From: Robertkochia flava | Lineage (GTDB): Bacteria; Bacteroidota; Bacteroidia; Flavobacteriales; Flavobacteriaceae | Direction of reading: 5' to 3' | DNA: 64,000 bases | NCBI RefSeq assembly: GCF_020166515.1 | Contig: NZ_JAINZT010000005.1 | Coordinates: forward strand, 62,001-126,000 | Shown here: in pieces, positions 43,110-50,963 of the stretch | Numbering within the stretch: the first letter of the stretch is position 1 | How the letters are laid out: every line of letters starts with the position of its first letter | Notes under the pieces: generated by a model | Told to the model about the DNA's origin: nothing | The model's database searches: none | The model's input: only the letters and a program-made list of their open reading frames with translations | Program-made: the position numbers and the translations under genes

Positions 43110-44702
43110 ATGACAGAGTTTATCAGAAAGCGGGCGGCTAACGCCAAGGATGATATTTTTAGTGGATTAACAGTGGCTCTAGCCCTTATTCCTGAGGCAG
43201 TAGCATTTGCCTTTGTGGCGGGAGTTCCGCCCTTGGTGGGACTTTATGCTGCATTCATGATCGGTTTGATCACGTCTGTCTTTGGTGGAAGGCCCGGCAT
43301 GATCTCGGGAGCTACCGGAGCGCTGGCTGTGGTTATGGTAACCCTTGTAGCGCAGGGAAATGCCATGGGCGCAGAAGGAGAGAACCTGGGGTTGTACTAC
43401 CTTTTCGCCACCGTGATTCTAATGGGGATCATCCAAATGCTGGCCGGAATCTTTAAGCTGGGAAAATTTGTGAGACTCATTCCGCATCCGGTAATGATGG
43501 GGTTTGTTAATGGTCTTGCCATCGTTATATTTCTGTCTCAATTAGGTATGTTTAAACATGTGGTAAACGGAGACCGGGTCTGGATGCAGGGAGCCGACCT
43601 TTGGATGATGCTGGGCCTTGTGGGGCTTACCATGCTCATCATGTGGGGGCTGCCTAAGCTCAATAAGAAATTACCGGAGGCTCTTCTCGCTATTCTCGTG
43701 GTATCGGCCATCGTGATCTTCGGGAAACTCGATGTGGCTACCGTTGGTTCCTTTATTCGTGACGGAGGAGGAGAAGGACTCAAGGGAGGCCTGCCACAGT
43801 TCCAGGCGGATATCTTCAGTAAGGTGCCCATGAACATGGAAACCCTCAGATTTATTGGTCCTTATGCGGTTATTCTGGCAGCTATCGGATTGATAGAATC
43901 GCTGATGACCCTGAATCTTGTTGACGAACTTACCGAGACCCGCGGGAACTCCAACCGGGAATGTATGGCCCAGGGAGGAGCGAACATCATCACCGGACTT
44001 TTTGGAGGTATGGGTGGTTGTGCCATGATCGGACAGTCTATTATCAACATCAAAGGAGGTGGGCGCACCCGGCTTTCCGGGGTGGTAGCCGCGGTGACAC
44101 TCTTGTTTTTTATCCTGTTTGCAAGCGGGCTCATTGAACAAGTACCTATTGCCGCTTTGGTAGGGGTGATGTTTATGGTGGTTATCGGAACTTTTGCCTG
44201 GAGTAGCTTCAGGATACTCAATAAGATCCCTAAAAGCGATGCTATCGTACTTATCGCGGTTTCCTCGCTTACCGTGTTCTTTGATCTTGCCATAGCCGTT
44301 ATCGCAGGGGTGATCATTTCTGCCCTGGTTTTTGCCTGGGAAAATGCAAAGCGTATCCGTGCCAGGAAGTACCTTCGTGAGGACGGTACCAAGGTTTATG
44401 AGATATGGGGGCCGCTGTTCTTTGGAAGTATTCAGGCCTTTAATAATAAATTTGATGTAAAGAATGATCCTGACCATGTGGAGATCGATTTTATCGAATC
44501 CAAGGTGGCCGACCATTCTGCCCTGGAGGCCCTGTTCAACCTGGTTGAAAAATACGAGGCGCTGGGCAAGAAGGTGAGGATAAAACACCTCAGTGAAGAA
44601 TGTCAGCGATTAATGATCAAGGCTTCACCAAAGTTAGCCCAGGTTATCGAGGAGGATGTGGATGATCCGCGTTACCACGTCATGGCCAATGTCATGAAAT
44701 AG
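43110..44702 (+). CDS. SulP-family inorganic anion transporter with STAS domain
   Basis: A membrane protein of 530 aa with about 12-14 helices of the SulP (SLC26-like) fold, which move sulfate, bicarbonate or similar anions. Typical segments are GLTVALALIPEAVAFAFVAGVPPLVGLYAAF and FGGRPGMISGATGALAVVMVTLVA. A STAS domain closes the protein (KVYEIWGPLFFGSIQAF ... VEIDFIESKVADHSALEAL). The anion cannot be fixed from sequence. No carbonic anhydrase or sulfate-assimilation gene is adjacent. Confidence 0.92.
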   Translation: MTEFIRKRAANAKDDIFSGLTVALALIPEAVAFAFVAGVPPLVGLYAAFMIGLITSVFGGRPGMISGATGALAVVMVTLVAQGNAMGAEGENLGLYYLFATVILMGIIQMLAGIFKLGKFVRLIPHPVMMGFVNGLAIVIFLSQLGMFKHVVNGDRVWMQGADLWMMLGLVGLTMLIMWGLPKLNKKLPEALLAILVVSAIVIFGKLDVATVGSFIRDGGGEGLKGGLPQFQADIFSKVPMNMETLRFIGPYAVILAAIGLIESLMTLNLVDELTETRGNSNRECMAQGGANIITGLFGGMGGCAMIGQSIINIKGGGRTRLSGVVAAVTLLFFILFASGLIEQVPIAALVGVMFMVVIGTFAWSSFRILNKIPKSDAIVLIAVSSLTVFFDLAIAVIAGVIISALVFAWENAKRIRARKYLREDGTKVYEIWGPLFFGSIQAFNNKFDVKNDPDHVEIDFIESKVADHSALEALFNLVEKYEALGKKVRIKHLSEECQRLMIKASPKLAQVIEEDVDDPRYHVMANVMK

Positions 44703-44710
44703 CAAAATAT

Positions 44711-44738
44711 AAAGGCTGCCCGAAAGGCAGCCTTTTTT
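44711..44738 (+). terminator. Terminator of the SulP gene
   Basis: AAAGGCTGCC-CGAAA-GGCAGCCTTT with a total of six T after the stem core, 8 bases after the stop. Confidence 0.92.
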
Positions 44739-44752
44739 GTTTCTAGTAGCTC

Positions 44753-45211
44753 TTATTCTTTCCAGCGCACGGTATCGGGCACCAGGCCGGTGTAATCCCC
44801 TCCGTTTCGAATGACATCTCTTACAATGGAGGAGGAAATGTAGCTTTTTCCCGAAGAGGTCAGCAGAAATACTGTTTCGATCTCGCTGAGCTTACGGTTG
44901 GTATGGGCGATGGCCTTTTCGAATTCAAAATCTGCCGGATTTCTCAATCCGCGCAGAATGAATTCTGCATCAACGGCTTTACAAAAATCTACCGTTAATC
45001 CCTGGTAGGTCATGACCCTGATCCGCTTTTCATGGGCGAAAGCCTCTTCCACGAATCGTTTGCGTTCCTCGAGAGAAAACATATATTTTTTCTCGGCGTT
45101 GATACCTATGGCAATGATGAGTTCATCAAAGAGGGTAACCCCCCGGGTGATGATGTCATAATGTCCAAGAGTGATCGGGTCAAAGGATCCCGGGAATATG
45201 GCTCGTCGCAT
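44753..45211 (-). CDS. coaD: Phosphopantetheine adenylyltransferase
   Basis: The fourth step of CoA synthesis: 4'-phosphopantetheine plus ATP gives dephospho-CoA. The nucleotidyl-transferase motif is GSFDPITLGHYDII (T-x-x-H type), with LRGLRNPADFEFEKAIAHTNRKL and the C-terminal SSSIVRDVIRNGGD (ISSSxVRE-like). Length 152 aa, standard. It is followed (on the minus strand) by no further gene; ddl lies 41 bases upstream and may be cotranscribed. Confidence 0.95.
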   Translation of the reverse strand: MRRAIFPGSFDPITLGHYDIITRGVTLFDELIIAIGINAEKKYMFSLEERKRFVEEAFAHEKRIRVMTYQGLTVDFCKAVDAEFILRGLRNPADFEFEKAIAHTNRKLSEIETVFLLTSSGKSYISSSIVRDVIRNGGDYTGLVPDTVRWKE

Positions 45212-45252
45212 ATGTTCAGATCGATTTTTCTTAAAGATAACAAATTTAAAGG

Positions 45253-46233
45253 CTATCCCCGAAGGGCCTCTTCGATAGCACTTTCAAAAAGATCGCTGAG
45301 GCTGATCCCTTCCACCCTGGCTTGTTGAGGGAGAATGCTTTCCCGGGTGAGTCCCGGAACGGTATTTATCTCCAACAGGTGCGGTTCTCCGTTTACGAAA
45401 ATAAACTCGCTGCGGCTGAAGCCTTTCATCCGGAGAATCCGGTAAACACGCTCTGCCACCTCTTTTACGCGGGCCTCTTCCTCATGGCTGATCCTGGCAG
45501 GAGTGATCTCCTGGGATTTTCCTTGGTATTTTGCCTCGTAATCAAAGAAATCATTTTCTGTAACGATCTCTGTTACGGGCATTACTTTAACTTCTCCCCG
45601 ATAGGTAATAACTCCTACTGAAACTTCTGTGCCTTCCAGAAATGACTCGATCAGGATCTCGTCGTCTTCCCTGAAGGAGACTTCGATAGCCTTGAGCAGA
45701 TCGTTCTTATCCGATACCTTTGAGATCCCGAAACTGGACCCTGCCTTGTTGGCCTTAACAAAACATGGTAAGCCCACTTTCTCAATGATAGCTTCTGTAT
45801 CTATAGGGTCTCCCAGGTTGAGGTAATAATACCCGGCGGTTTTGATGCCATAGGATCGCAGTACCGAGAGGCAATCTCTTTTGTTATAGGTAAGGGCAGA
45901 CTGATACATACCGCAGGATGTTTGCGGAATGCCCAGTAATTCCAGGTAGGCCTGGATGTAACCGTTCTCCCCGGGACTGCCGTGAATGGCATTGAAAATA
46001 CAGTCAAAGGTGATCTTTTCACCCTCCGCATTCAGGGAAAAATCGGAGCGGTCAATGTCGAGTTCTGTTCCGTCTTCAAGAAATCCGGTCCACTTGTCCT
46101 TTAGCAGGTGTAAAGGAAATACCCGGTAGTGCTCCTTATTGAGGGTATCGCAGACCACTTGTCCGCTCTTCAGGGAGATTTGGAATTCTGAAGTGTATCC
46201 CCCCATGATCACCCCAATGTTCTTTTTGGTCAT
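45253..46233 (-). CDS. ddl: D-alanine-D-alanine ligase
   Basis: An ATP-grasp enzyme that joins two D-Ala for peptidoglycan. Motifs: MGGYTSEFQISLKSG (N-terminal HExSxxS-type segment), AIHGSPGENGYIQAYLELLGIPQTSC, LPCFVKANKAGSSFGISKV (ATP lysine) and FVNGEPHLLEINTVPGLTRESILPQQA (metal-binding Glu/Asn). Length 326 aa. A perfect -7 box lies 29 bases before the ATG. Confidence 0.95.
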   Translation of the reverse strand: MTKKNIGVIMGGYTSEFQISLKSGQVVCDTLNKEHYRVFPLHLLKDKWTGFLEDGTELDIDRSDFSLNAEGEKITFDCIFNAIHGSPGENGYIQAYLELLGIPQTSCGMYQSALTYNKRDCLSVLRSYGIKTAGYYYLNLGDPIDTEAIIEKVGLPCFVKANKAGSSFGISKVSDKNDLLKAIEVSFREDDEILIESFLEGTEVSVGVITYRGEVKVMPVTEIVTENDFFDYEAKYQGKSQEITPARISHEEEARVKEVAERVYRILRMKGFSRSEFIFVNGEPHLLEINTVPGLTRESILPQQARVEGISLSDLFESAIEEALRG

Positions 46234-46261
46234 ATACCGATTTTATGTTTTATTCGTTATT

Positions 46262-46269
46262 CAAATGTA
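46262..46269 (-). promoter_or_regulatory. -7 box of ddl-coaD
   Basis: The minus strand reads TACATTTG, a perfect TAnnTTTG. Confidence 0.55.
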
Positions 46270-46350
46270 TTATTAATTGCACAATATTTAAAAACCCGAT
46301 GTACGGTAATTCTCAAAAAATTTGCACCCCTGAGATGGAGCGGGTTTTTA

Positions 46351-46358
46351 TATCTTTG
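46351..46358 (+). promoter_or_regulatory. -7 box of the PASTA-RluD operon
   Basis: TATCTTTG, a perfect TAnnTTTG, 17 bases before the ATG. Upstream, AAAAACCCG (46290-46298) and CGGGTTTTT (46341-46349) could pair around a 42-base loop between the two divergent promoters; its meaning is unclear. Confidence 0.6.
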
Positions 46359-46375
46359 CCAAATAAATTTTATGC

Positions 46376-46948
46376 ATGAACCTATTTAAATTTCTATTTA
46401 GTAAGACCTTCTTAAAACAAATTGTAATTGCTGTGATTGTTCTGGTAGCCCTGGCCTTTGGAGTAATGCAGTACCTGAAAAGCACTACCAATCACGGGGA
46501 ATTTGTACTGGTGCCCGACCTGTCTAAAAAAACCATAAGGGAAGTGAATGATATTCTGGGCGACGCCGGTTTGCGAAGTGTGATCCTGGATTCTACAAAC
46601 TTTAATCCTGATTACCCCAGGTTTTCGGTTATCGAACAGAATCCCGCCCCCAATAAGCAGGTAAAGCAAGGCAGAAAGATCTACCTGACCCTGAATCCCT
46701 CAGGCTACCGAAAGGTGAGTGTGCCCAATGTGATTCAGAAAACAAAAAGAAATGCAGAATCCATGCTCAAGGCCGTTGGCCTGGAGTTGGACCGGATAGA
46801 ATATATCAATGAGTTAGGTAAGGATATGGTCTATTATGTGGAGTTTGAAGGTAAGCGGATCAATCCCGGAACGCAATTGCCTAAAACCACCAAACTGGTA
46901 CTGGTGTGTGGAAACGGTAACAAAGAGGGAGTAAAGGTTAATAATTAG
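46376..46948 (+). CDS. Membrane protein with PASTA domains, 190 aa
   Basis: One N-terminal membrane helix (QIVIAVIVLVALAFGVMQYL, about 15-35) followed by two to three PASTA modules: VLVPDLSKKTIREVNDILGDAGLRS, then VSVPNVIQKTKRNAESMLKAVGLEL. PASTA domains bind peptidoglycan fragments, so the protein probably senses or contacts the cell wall. No kinase domain is attached, unlike PknB-type proteins. It is followed after 2 bases by the pseudouridine synthase gene, a conserved Bacteroidota pair. Confidence 0.9.
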   Translation: MNLFKFLFSKTFLKQIVIAVIVLVALAFGVMQYLKSTTNHGEFVLVPDLSKKTIREVNDILGDAGLRSVILDSTNFNPDYPRFSVIEQNPAPNKQVKQGRKIYLTLNPSGYRKVSVPNVIQKTKRNAESMLKAVGLELDRIEYINELGKDMVYYVEFEGKRINPGTQLPKTTKLVLVCGNGNKEGVKVNN

Positions 46949-46950
46949 AT

Positions 46951-47985
46951 ATGGCATTAACAGATCAGACAGACGACCTGAATCAGGATGATGAATTGTA
47001 TGAACATTACAGTTTTACAGCAGGGAAAGGGCAGGAGCCCTTACGCGTGGACAAATTCCTGATGAATTTCATAGAGAATGCCACCCGTAATAAGATACAG
47101 CAGGCCGCAAAGAATGGAAATATCTATGTGAATGGAGAAGCGGTCAAATCGAATTATAAGGTGAAGGCATTTGATGTGGTAAAGGTGCTGTTTGAACATC
47201 CTCCCCATGAATACCTCCTGACCCCCGAAGATATCCCCCTGGATATTGTTTATGAGGACGACAGTTTGTTGGTCATCAATAAGCCTGCTGGAATGGTGGT
47301 TCACCCCGGTCACGGAAATTATTCAGGGACCCTGATCAATGCGTTGATTTTTCACTTCAACAACCTCCCGATGAACAGTAATGAACGCCCGGGTCTTGTG
47401 CATCGTATCGACAAGGATACCAGTGGTTTGCTGGTGGTGGCGAAAACGGAACATGCGCTGAATCATCTCTCCAAACAGTTTTTTGACAAGACCAGCGAAC
47501 GCGAATATGTGGCTTTGGTTTGGGGCAATATAGAGGAAGAGGAAGGTACGGTCGAAGGACATATCGGCAGGCATCCCAAGAACAGGCTTCAAATGGCCGT
47601 TTTTCCTGATGGAGATCAGGGGAAAGAGGCCGTAACCCACTATAAGGTTTTGGAAAGGCTGGGGTACGTTACCCTGGTGTCTTGCAAACTCGAAACCGGG
47701 CGTACCCACCAGATCAGGGTACACATGAAATACGCAGGACATACCCTGTTTAATGATGAGCGGTACGGGGGAGAGAAGATTCTAAAGGGAACCACTTTTA
47801 CCAAGTACAAGCAATTCGTTGAAAATTGTTTTAAGGTACTGCCGCGTCAGGCCTTACATGCTAAAACCCTTGGGTTCGAGCATCCTGAGACCGGCGAATT
47901 TATGAGCTTCAGTTCTGAAATTCCGGAAGACATGAGCCAGGCTATTGAAAAGTGGCGCAATTACGCCAAACATCGCGATGCCTGA
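46951..47985 (+). CDS. RluA-family pseudouridine synthase (RluD-like)
   Basis: Makes pseudouridine in rRNA. An N-terminal S4 RNA-binding domain (LRVDKFLMNFIENATRNKIQQAAKNGNIYVNG) is followed by the catalytic domain with the catalytic Asp in HRIDKDTSGLLVVAKT. Other family motifs are VINKPAGMVVHPG and TGRTHQIRVHM. At 344 aa it fits RluD, which modifies helix 69 of 23S rRNA, but the exact sites cannot be told from sequence. Confidence 0.93.
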   Translation: MALTDQTDDLNQDDELYEHYSFTAGKGQEPLRVDKFLMNFIENATRNKIQQAAKNGNIYVNGEAVKSNYKVKAFDVVKVLFEHPPHEYLLTPEDIPLDIVYEDDSLLVINKPAGMVVHPGHGNYSGTLINALIFHFNNLPMNSNERPGLVHRIDKDTSGLLVVAKTEHALNHLSKQFFDKTSEREYVALVWGNIEEEEGTVEGHIGRHPKNRLQMAVFPDGDQGKEAVTHYKVLERLGYVTLVSCKLETGRTHQIRVHMKYAGHTLFNDERYGGEKILKGTTFTKYKQFVENCFKVLPRQALHAKTLGFEHPETGEFMSFSSEIPEDMSQAIEKWRNYAKHRDA

Positions 47986-48065
47986 TAGGTAAGCATTATG
48001 CCTGAATAGAAAATAGATGTTTTCGTCATTTTTCAGCCCGAAGGGTAAATTGTACTTTTATACTG

Positions 48066-48719
48066 ATGAAGATCAGTGAACTCACTTTATTTACCAAAAA
48101 CCTGGAACAGCAAAAGCAGTTTTACGGGGGTGTAATGGGCCTTCCATTTCTGGAGGGATCGGCCACCCATGTGAGGTATAAGGCAGGTTGGTCTGATCTG
48201 ATTTTTTCACAATCAGAGATTTGTAACCCGGTTCATTTTGCCTTCCTTATCCCGGGAAACAGCTTTAAACAGGCCCATGCCTTTCTATCAGAAAGAGTGG
48301 ACCACCTGCCATATGAAGGACATGACATCATTGATTTCCCCAATTGGAACGCCAAGTCACAGTATTTTTATGATCCCGATCGCAACATAGTGGAGTTCAT
48401 AGCCCGGAGGGATGTGAAAGGAACCCTGCATGGCGATTTTTCACCTGAGAAGATTACCGGGATTGGAGAAGTCGGATTGCCGGCTTCAGACATGGAGGGC
48501 TTATATGAAAAGCTTAATACCCTTGGGCCAATTGCCAAATACAGCGGAGATTTCATGCGATTTGGCTCGGCAGGAGATCCGGAGGGACTTTTTATCCTGG
48601 CCAACCCCGATCAGAAAACGTGGTTTCCAACAGGGGACAAGGTTTTGCCGGCGCATCTGAGGGTTAGGGGCGATCTTAACTTTGAATATCACGATCAAGA
48701 AATAACCGAAATAAAATAA
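48066..48719 (+). CDS. VOC (glyoxalase-fold) protein, 217 aa
   Basis: Cytoplasmic, without signal peptide. The first module starts ISELTLFTKNLEQQKQFYGGVMGLPF and ends with YFYDPDRNIVEFIAR, the usual D-P-D-x-N-x-x-E metal segment. The second half (GEVGLPASDMEGLYEKLN) is a degenerate second module. The family covers dioxygenases and glyoxalases; the reaction is unknown. It is followed after 6 bases by yaaA. Confidence 0.8.
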   Translation: MKISELTLFTKNLEQQKQFYGGVMGLPFLEGSATHVRYKAGWSDLIFSQSEICNPVHFAFLIPGNSFKQAHAFLSERVDHLPYEGHDIIDFPNWNAKSQYFYDPDRNIVEFIARRDVKGTLHGDFSPEKITGIGEVGLPASDMEGLYEKLNTLGPIAKYSGDFMRFGSAGDPEGLFILANPDQKTWFPTGDKVLPAHLRVRGDLNFEYHDQEITEIK

Positions 48720-48725
48720 CAGTTT

Positions 48726-49487
48726 ATGAAGATGGTAATATCCCCGGCTAAATCGCTGGACTATGAATCTGAAATCCCGGTAAAAAAAACGACTCAACCT
48801 GTATTTGATAAGGAGGCAGAACAATTAAATAAAGCCTTGAGAAAGAAGTCCCCTGCTCAATTATCAGAGTTGATGGGTATCTCAGATCAACTGGCGCAGT
48901 TAAATTGGGAGCGCAACCAGGCCTTCGAGCTTCCCTTTACAGACAAGAATTCCCGTCAGGCGGTCTATGCTTTTAACGGGGATGTGTATACCGGTCTGGA
49001 TGCCTATACGATTTCCGAAGATAAGATCGAGACCCTTCAGGAACGCCTTCGCATCCTAAGCGGACTCTATGGTGTTTTGAAGCCGCTGGATCTTATGCAG
49101 CCATATCGATTGGAAATGGGAACCTCCTTCGGAGTAAACGGCAGTAAAAATCTCTATGACTTCTGGAAGAAAAAGGTAACGGCTAAACTCAATGAAGAAC
49201 TGAGAGAAGACGAACTGTTCGTTAACCTTGCCAGTAATGAATATTTTAAGGCAGTTGATAAAAAAGCACTTAAGGTGCCTGTGATCACCCCGGCCTTCAA
49301 GGATTGGAAAAATGACAAATTAAAGGTGATCAGTTTTTTCGCAAAAAAAGCCCGTGGGGCAATGGTTCGCTATATTATCGATAATGATGTAGATACCCTG
49401 GAAAAACTGAAAGGGTTTAACTGGGATGGGTATCGTTACAGTAAAGAATACACAAAGAAGGAGCATGAACCTGTGTTTGTGCGCTAA
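48726..49487 (+). CDS. yaaA: Peroxide stress protein YaaA
   Basis: A 253-residue member of the YaaA/DUF328 family, which in E. coli limits intracellular free iron and protects DNA during peroxide stress. Family features: [65 protein letters not shown] and [17 protein letters not shown]. It is probably cotranscribed with the VOC gene before it. Confidence 0.94.
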   Translation: MKMVISPAKSLDYESEIPVKKTTQPVFDKEAEQLNKALRKKSPAQLSELMGISDQLAQLNWERNQAFELPFTDKNSRQAVYAFNGDVYTGLDAYTISEDKIETLQERLRILSGLYGVLKPLDLMQPYRLEMGTSFGVNGSKNLYDFWKKKVTAKLNEELREDELFVNLASNEYFKAVDKKALKVPVITPAFKDWKNDKLKVISFFAKKARGAMVRYIIDNDVDTLEKLKGFNWDGYRYSKEYTKKEHEPVFVR

Positions 49488-49827
49488 TTTATGTTGTTAA
49501 CCTCCCTGGCTGCAGAACGGTTCAGGATAACCTCATACCCCTTCTGGCAGCACATGGGTGCCGACCCCCGTCCTGCCAGGAGGCCGATTGCGATTAATTG
49601 TTTTCAGGCTTTCCATCTGCCATACGAACCCTCCCGGACCGGGAGCCAGGAGACTTTTCCCGGTCTTAGGGTATCATCACCTCAGCCCGACCTGATAATG
49701 GGATCGCCATCTGAAATGGAGATCATAAGATTGTAAAAAGAGGGGGGTGTCCGGTGTCATCCAGCCCCGGGATAGCGGAAATAGAGGTGGTCCATGGCTT
49801 TCTTCCGGGGCCGACAGAGCGGGGTGC
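49488..49827. other. Intergenic region without a recognisable gene
   Basis: About 340 bases, GC-rich in places, with several small inverted repeats such as CTCCCGG-AC-CGGGAG near 49640-49655. An 81-codon plus-strand frame (49491-49736) and fragments on the other strand show no family motif. It might be a decayed gene or a structured RNA; I see no SRP RNA, RNase P RNA or tmRNA signature. Confidence 0.4.
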
Positions 49828-49956
49828 TTATTTCTTGGTGTCCACACTAAGCTGTTCCTCGACAGGCCGACGCTTTTTGATCTTTCTTCTTCGCCTTACC
49901 CCGTAAGTTCCACGGTTTATTTTTCCACGTTTCGTTTTAACATCACCTTTACCCAT
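49828..49956 (-). CDS. 30S ribosomal protein THX, 42 aa
   Basis: A very short, strongly basic frame: MGKGDVKTKRGKINRGTYGV followed by a run of Arg and Lys (RRRRKIKKRR) and an acidic end (VDTKK). The start GKGD-x-K-T-x-RGK and TYG/SYG-x-RR pattern identify THX, a small subunit protein of Bacteroidota and Thermus that sits in the head of the 30S. It stands alone between two plus-strand genes and is easily missed because of its size. Confidence 0.88.
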   Translation of the reverse strand: MGKGDVKTKRGKINRGTYGVRRRRKIKKRRPVEEQLSVDTKK

Positions 49957-50012
49957 ATATTGTTTGTTTTTGGTTTATCCTTAAAGTTAATTATTTTAGA
50001 ATTTCAAGTCAA

Positions 50013-50693
50013 ATGGCATTCCGGCATACACATCCATACCAACCCTTTCTGCCTTCCGGGGCAGACCGCCTTATTGTTGGTACTCTGCCTCCCCCGAGAT
50101 TTACAACCCGGGAATTACTGCCGGATGATGTAGACTTTTGTTATGGCAGCCGCGATGGCCTGTTATGGCCGGTGCTCGAAAGAGTTTTCAATACCCGTCT
50201 GACCTATGCATCAACCGAAAAGGCGGTGGAAGAACGAAAGAGCTTGCTTACCAGCAATGGCATCGGAGTTTATGATATGGTGGAATGCGCCATCAGAGAA
50301 AAAATTGATGCTTCCGATATCGGGATGCAATCTGCGGAGCTTCGAAACCTGGCAGGGGCCCTGAAACACCTTAAGCAGGTCAAAGCCTTACTGTTTACAG
50401 GTGGGAATTCCAAAAATGGTCCTGAGTACTTCTTCAGGCAGCAGCTTCGCACGCTCGGAATACCTATGAACACGATAGCCAATGAAGTTCCAAGAATTCA
50501 CAGGGTGGAGATCGGTGGCAGGGTCATTCATACCGTTTCTTTGACGGCGCCCAGTGGTTCTGCCAACAGGGCCATCGGTGCAATGCAATCCTATAAAATG
50601 AAGAAGGGAAAGGATCCGGGATTCACCACCCTGGATTTCCGGGTACAGCAGTATACACCGTACTTTACAACCCGGTTTTGGGAGGATCTATAA
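50013..50693 (+). CDS. Uracil-DNA glycosylase family protein
   Basis: A 226-residue member of the UDG superfamily that also includes Mug/TDG-like proteins. The motif-1 region reads RLIVGTLPPPRF (G-x-x-P), and the protein continues with DFCYGSRDGLLWPVLERVF and a motif-2-like SLTAPSGSANRAIG near the C-terminus. It would remove uracil or other damaged bases from DNA; specificity is unknown. Confidence 0.82.
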   Translation: MAFRHTHPYQPFLPSGADRLIVGTLPPPRFTTRELLPDDVDFCYGSRDGLLWPVLERVFNTRLTYASTEKAVEERKSLLTSNGIGVYDMVECAIREKIDASDIGMQSAELRNLAGALKHLKQVKALLFTGGNSKNGPEYFFRQQLRTLGIPMNTIANEVPRIHRVEIGGRVIHTVSLTAPSGSANRAIGAMQSYKMKKGKDPGFTTLDFRVQQYTPYFTTRFWEDL

Positions 50694-50694
50694 A

Positions 50695-50725
50695 AAAACC
50701 TCTGAAATCCTATTCCAGAGGTTTT
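50695..50725 (-). terminator. Terminator between the glycosylase and the 46-residue gene
   Basis: AAAACCTCTG and CAGAGGTTTT form a 10-bp stem with an 11-base loop. On the minus strand it is followed by seven T. It ends about 30 bases after the stop of the 46-residue gene and can also serve the plus-strand glycosylase gene. Confidence 0.82.
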
Positions 50726-50755
50726 AAAAAAGTGCTTACCGTGTAGGTGCGGTAA

Positions 50756-50896
50756 TTACTTCTTATTTTGTTGCTTTCTAATAGTTTTCTCGTCGATATC
50801 AAAATCGTTCAGGTCTGCATTGGTTTTACCTGTTGGATTTGTAGGGTTGGTTTGTTCCTTTTTTCTTTTCCATTTCTTATCGCTAATCTCTCCCAT
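50756..50896 (-). CDS. Small hypothetical protein, 46 aa
   Basis: A short hydrophilic frame starting MGEISDKKWKRKKEQTNPT and ending DFDIDEKTIRKQQNKK, with no Cys, no hydrophobic segment and no known motif. Support comes from ATG start, clean TAA and a terminator just behind it. The protein is likely disordered. I do not recognise the family. Confidence 0.55.
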   Translation of the reverse strand: MGEISDKKWKRKKEQTNPTNPTGKTNADLNDFDIDEKTIRKQQNKK

Positions 50897-50963
50897 AATA
50901 TCTTTGTTTTTACTGATTCACTATAAGATACACATCAGAAGGTGAATTCTTCTTAAAATTGAT

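Noticed and set aside
43671-44588. 305-codon minus-strand frame inside the SulP gene
   Set aside because: Antisense shadow of a clearly coding membrane protein gene; His/Pro/Lys-rich composition without domains.
46290-46349. Long-range hairpin AAAAACCCG/CGGGTTTTT between ddl and the PASTA gene
   Set aside because: The 42-base loop and the position between two divergent promoters argue against a functional terminator; kept only as a note in the promoter entry.
49491-49736. 81-codon plus-strand frame after yaaA
   Set aside because: No family resemblance and a Pro/Arg-rich sequence typical of chance frames in a GC-rich gap.
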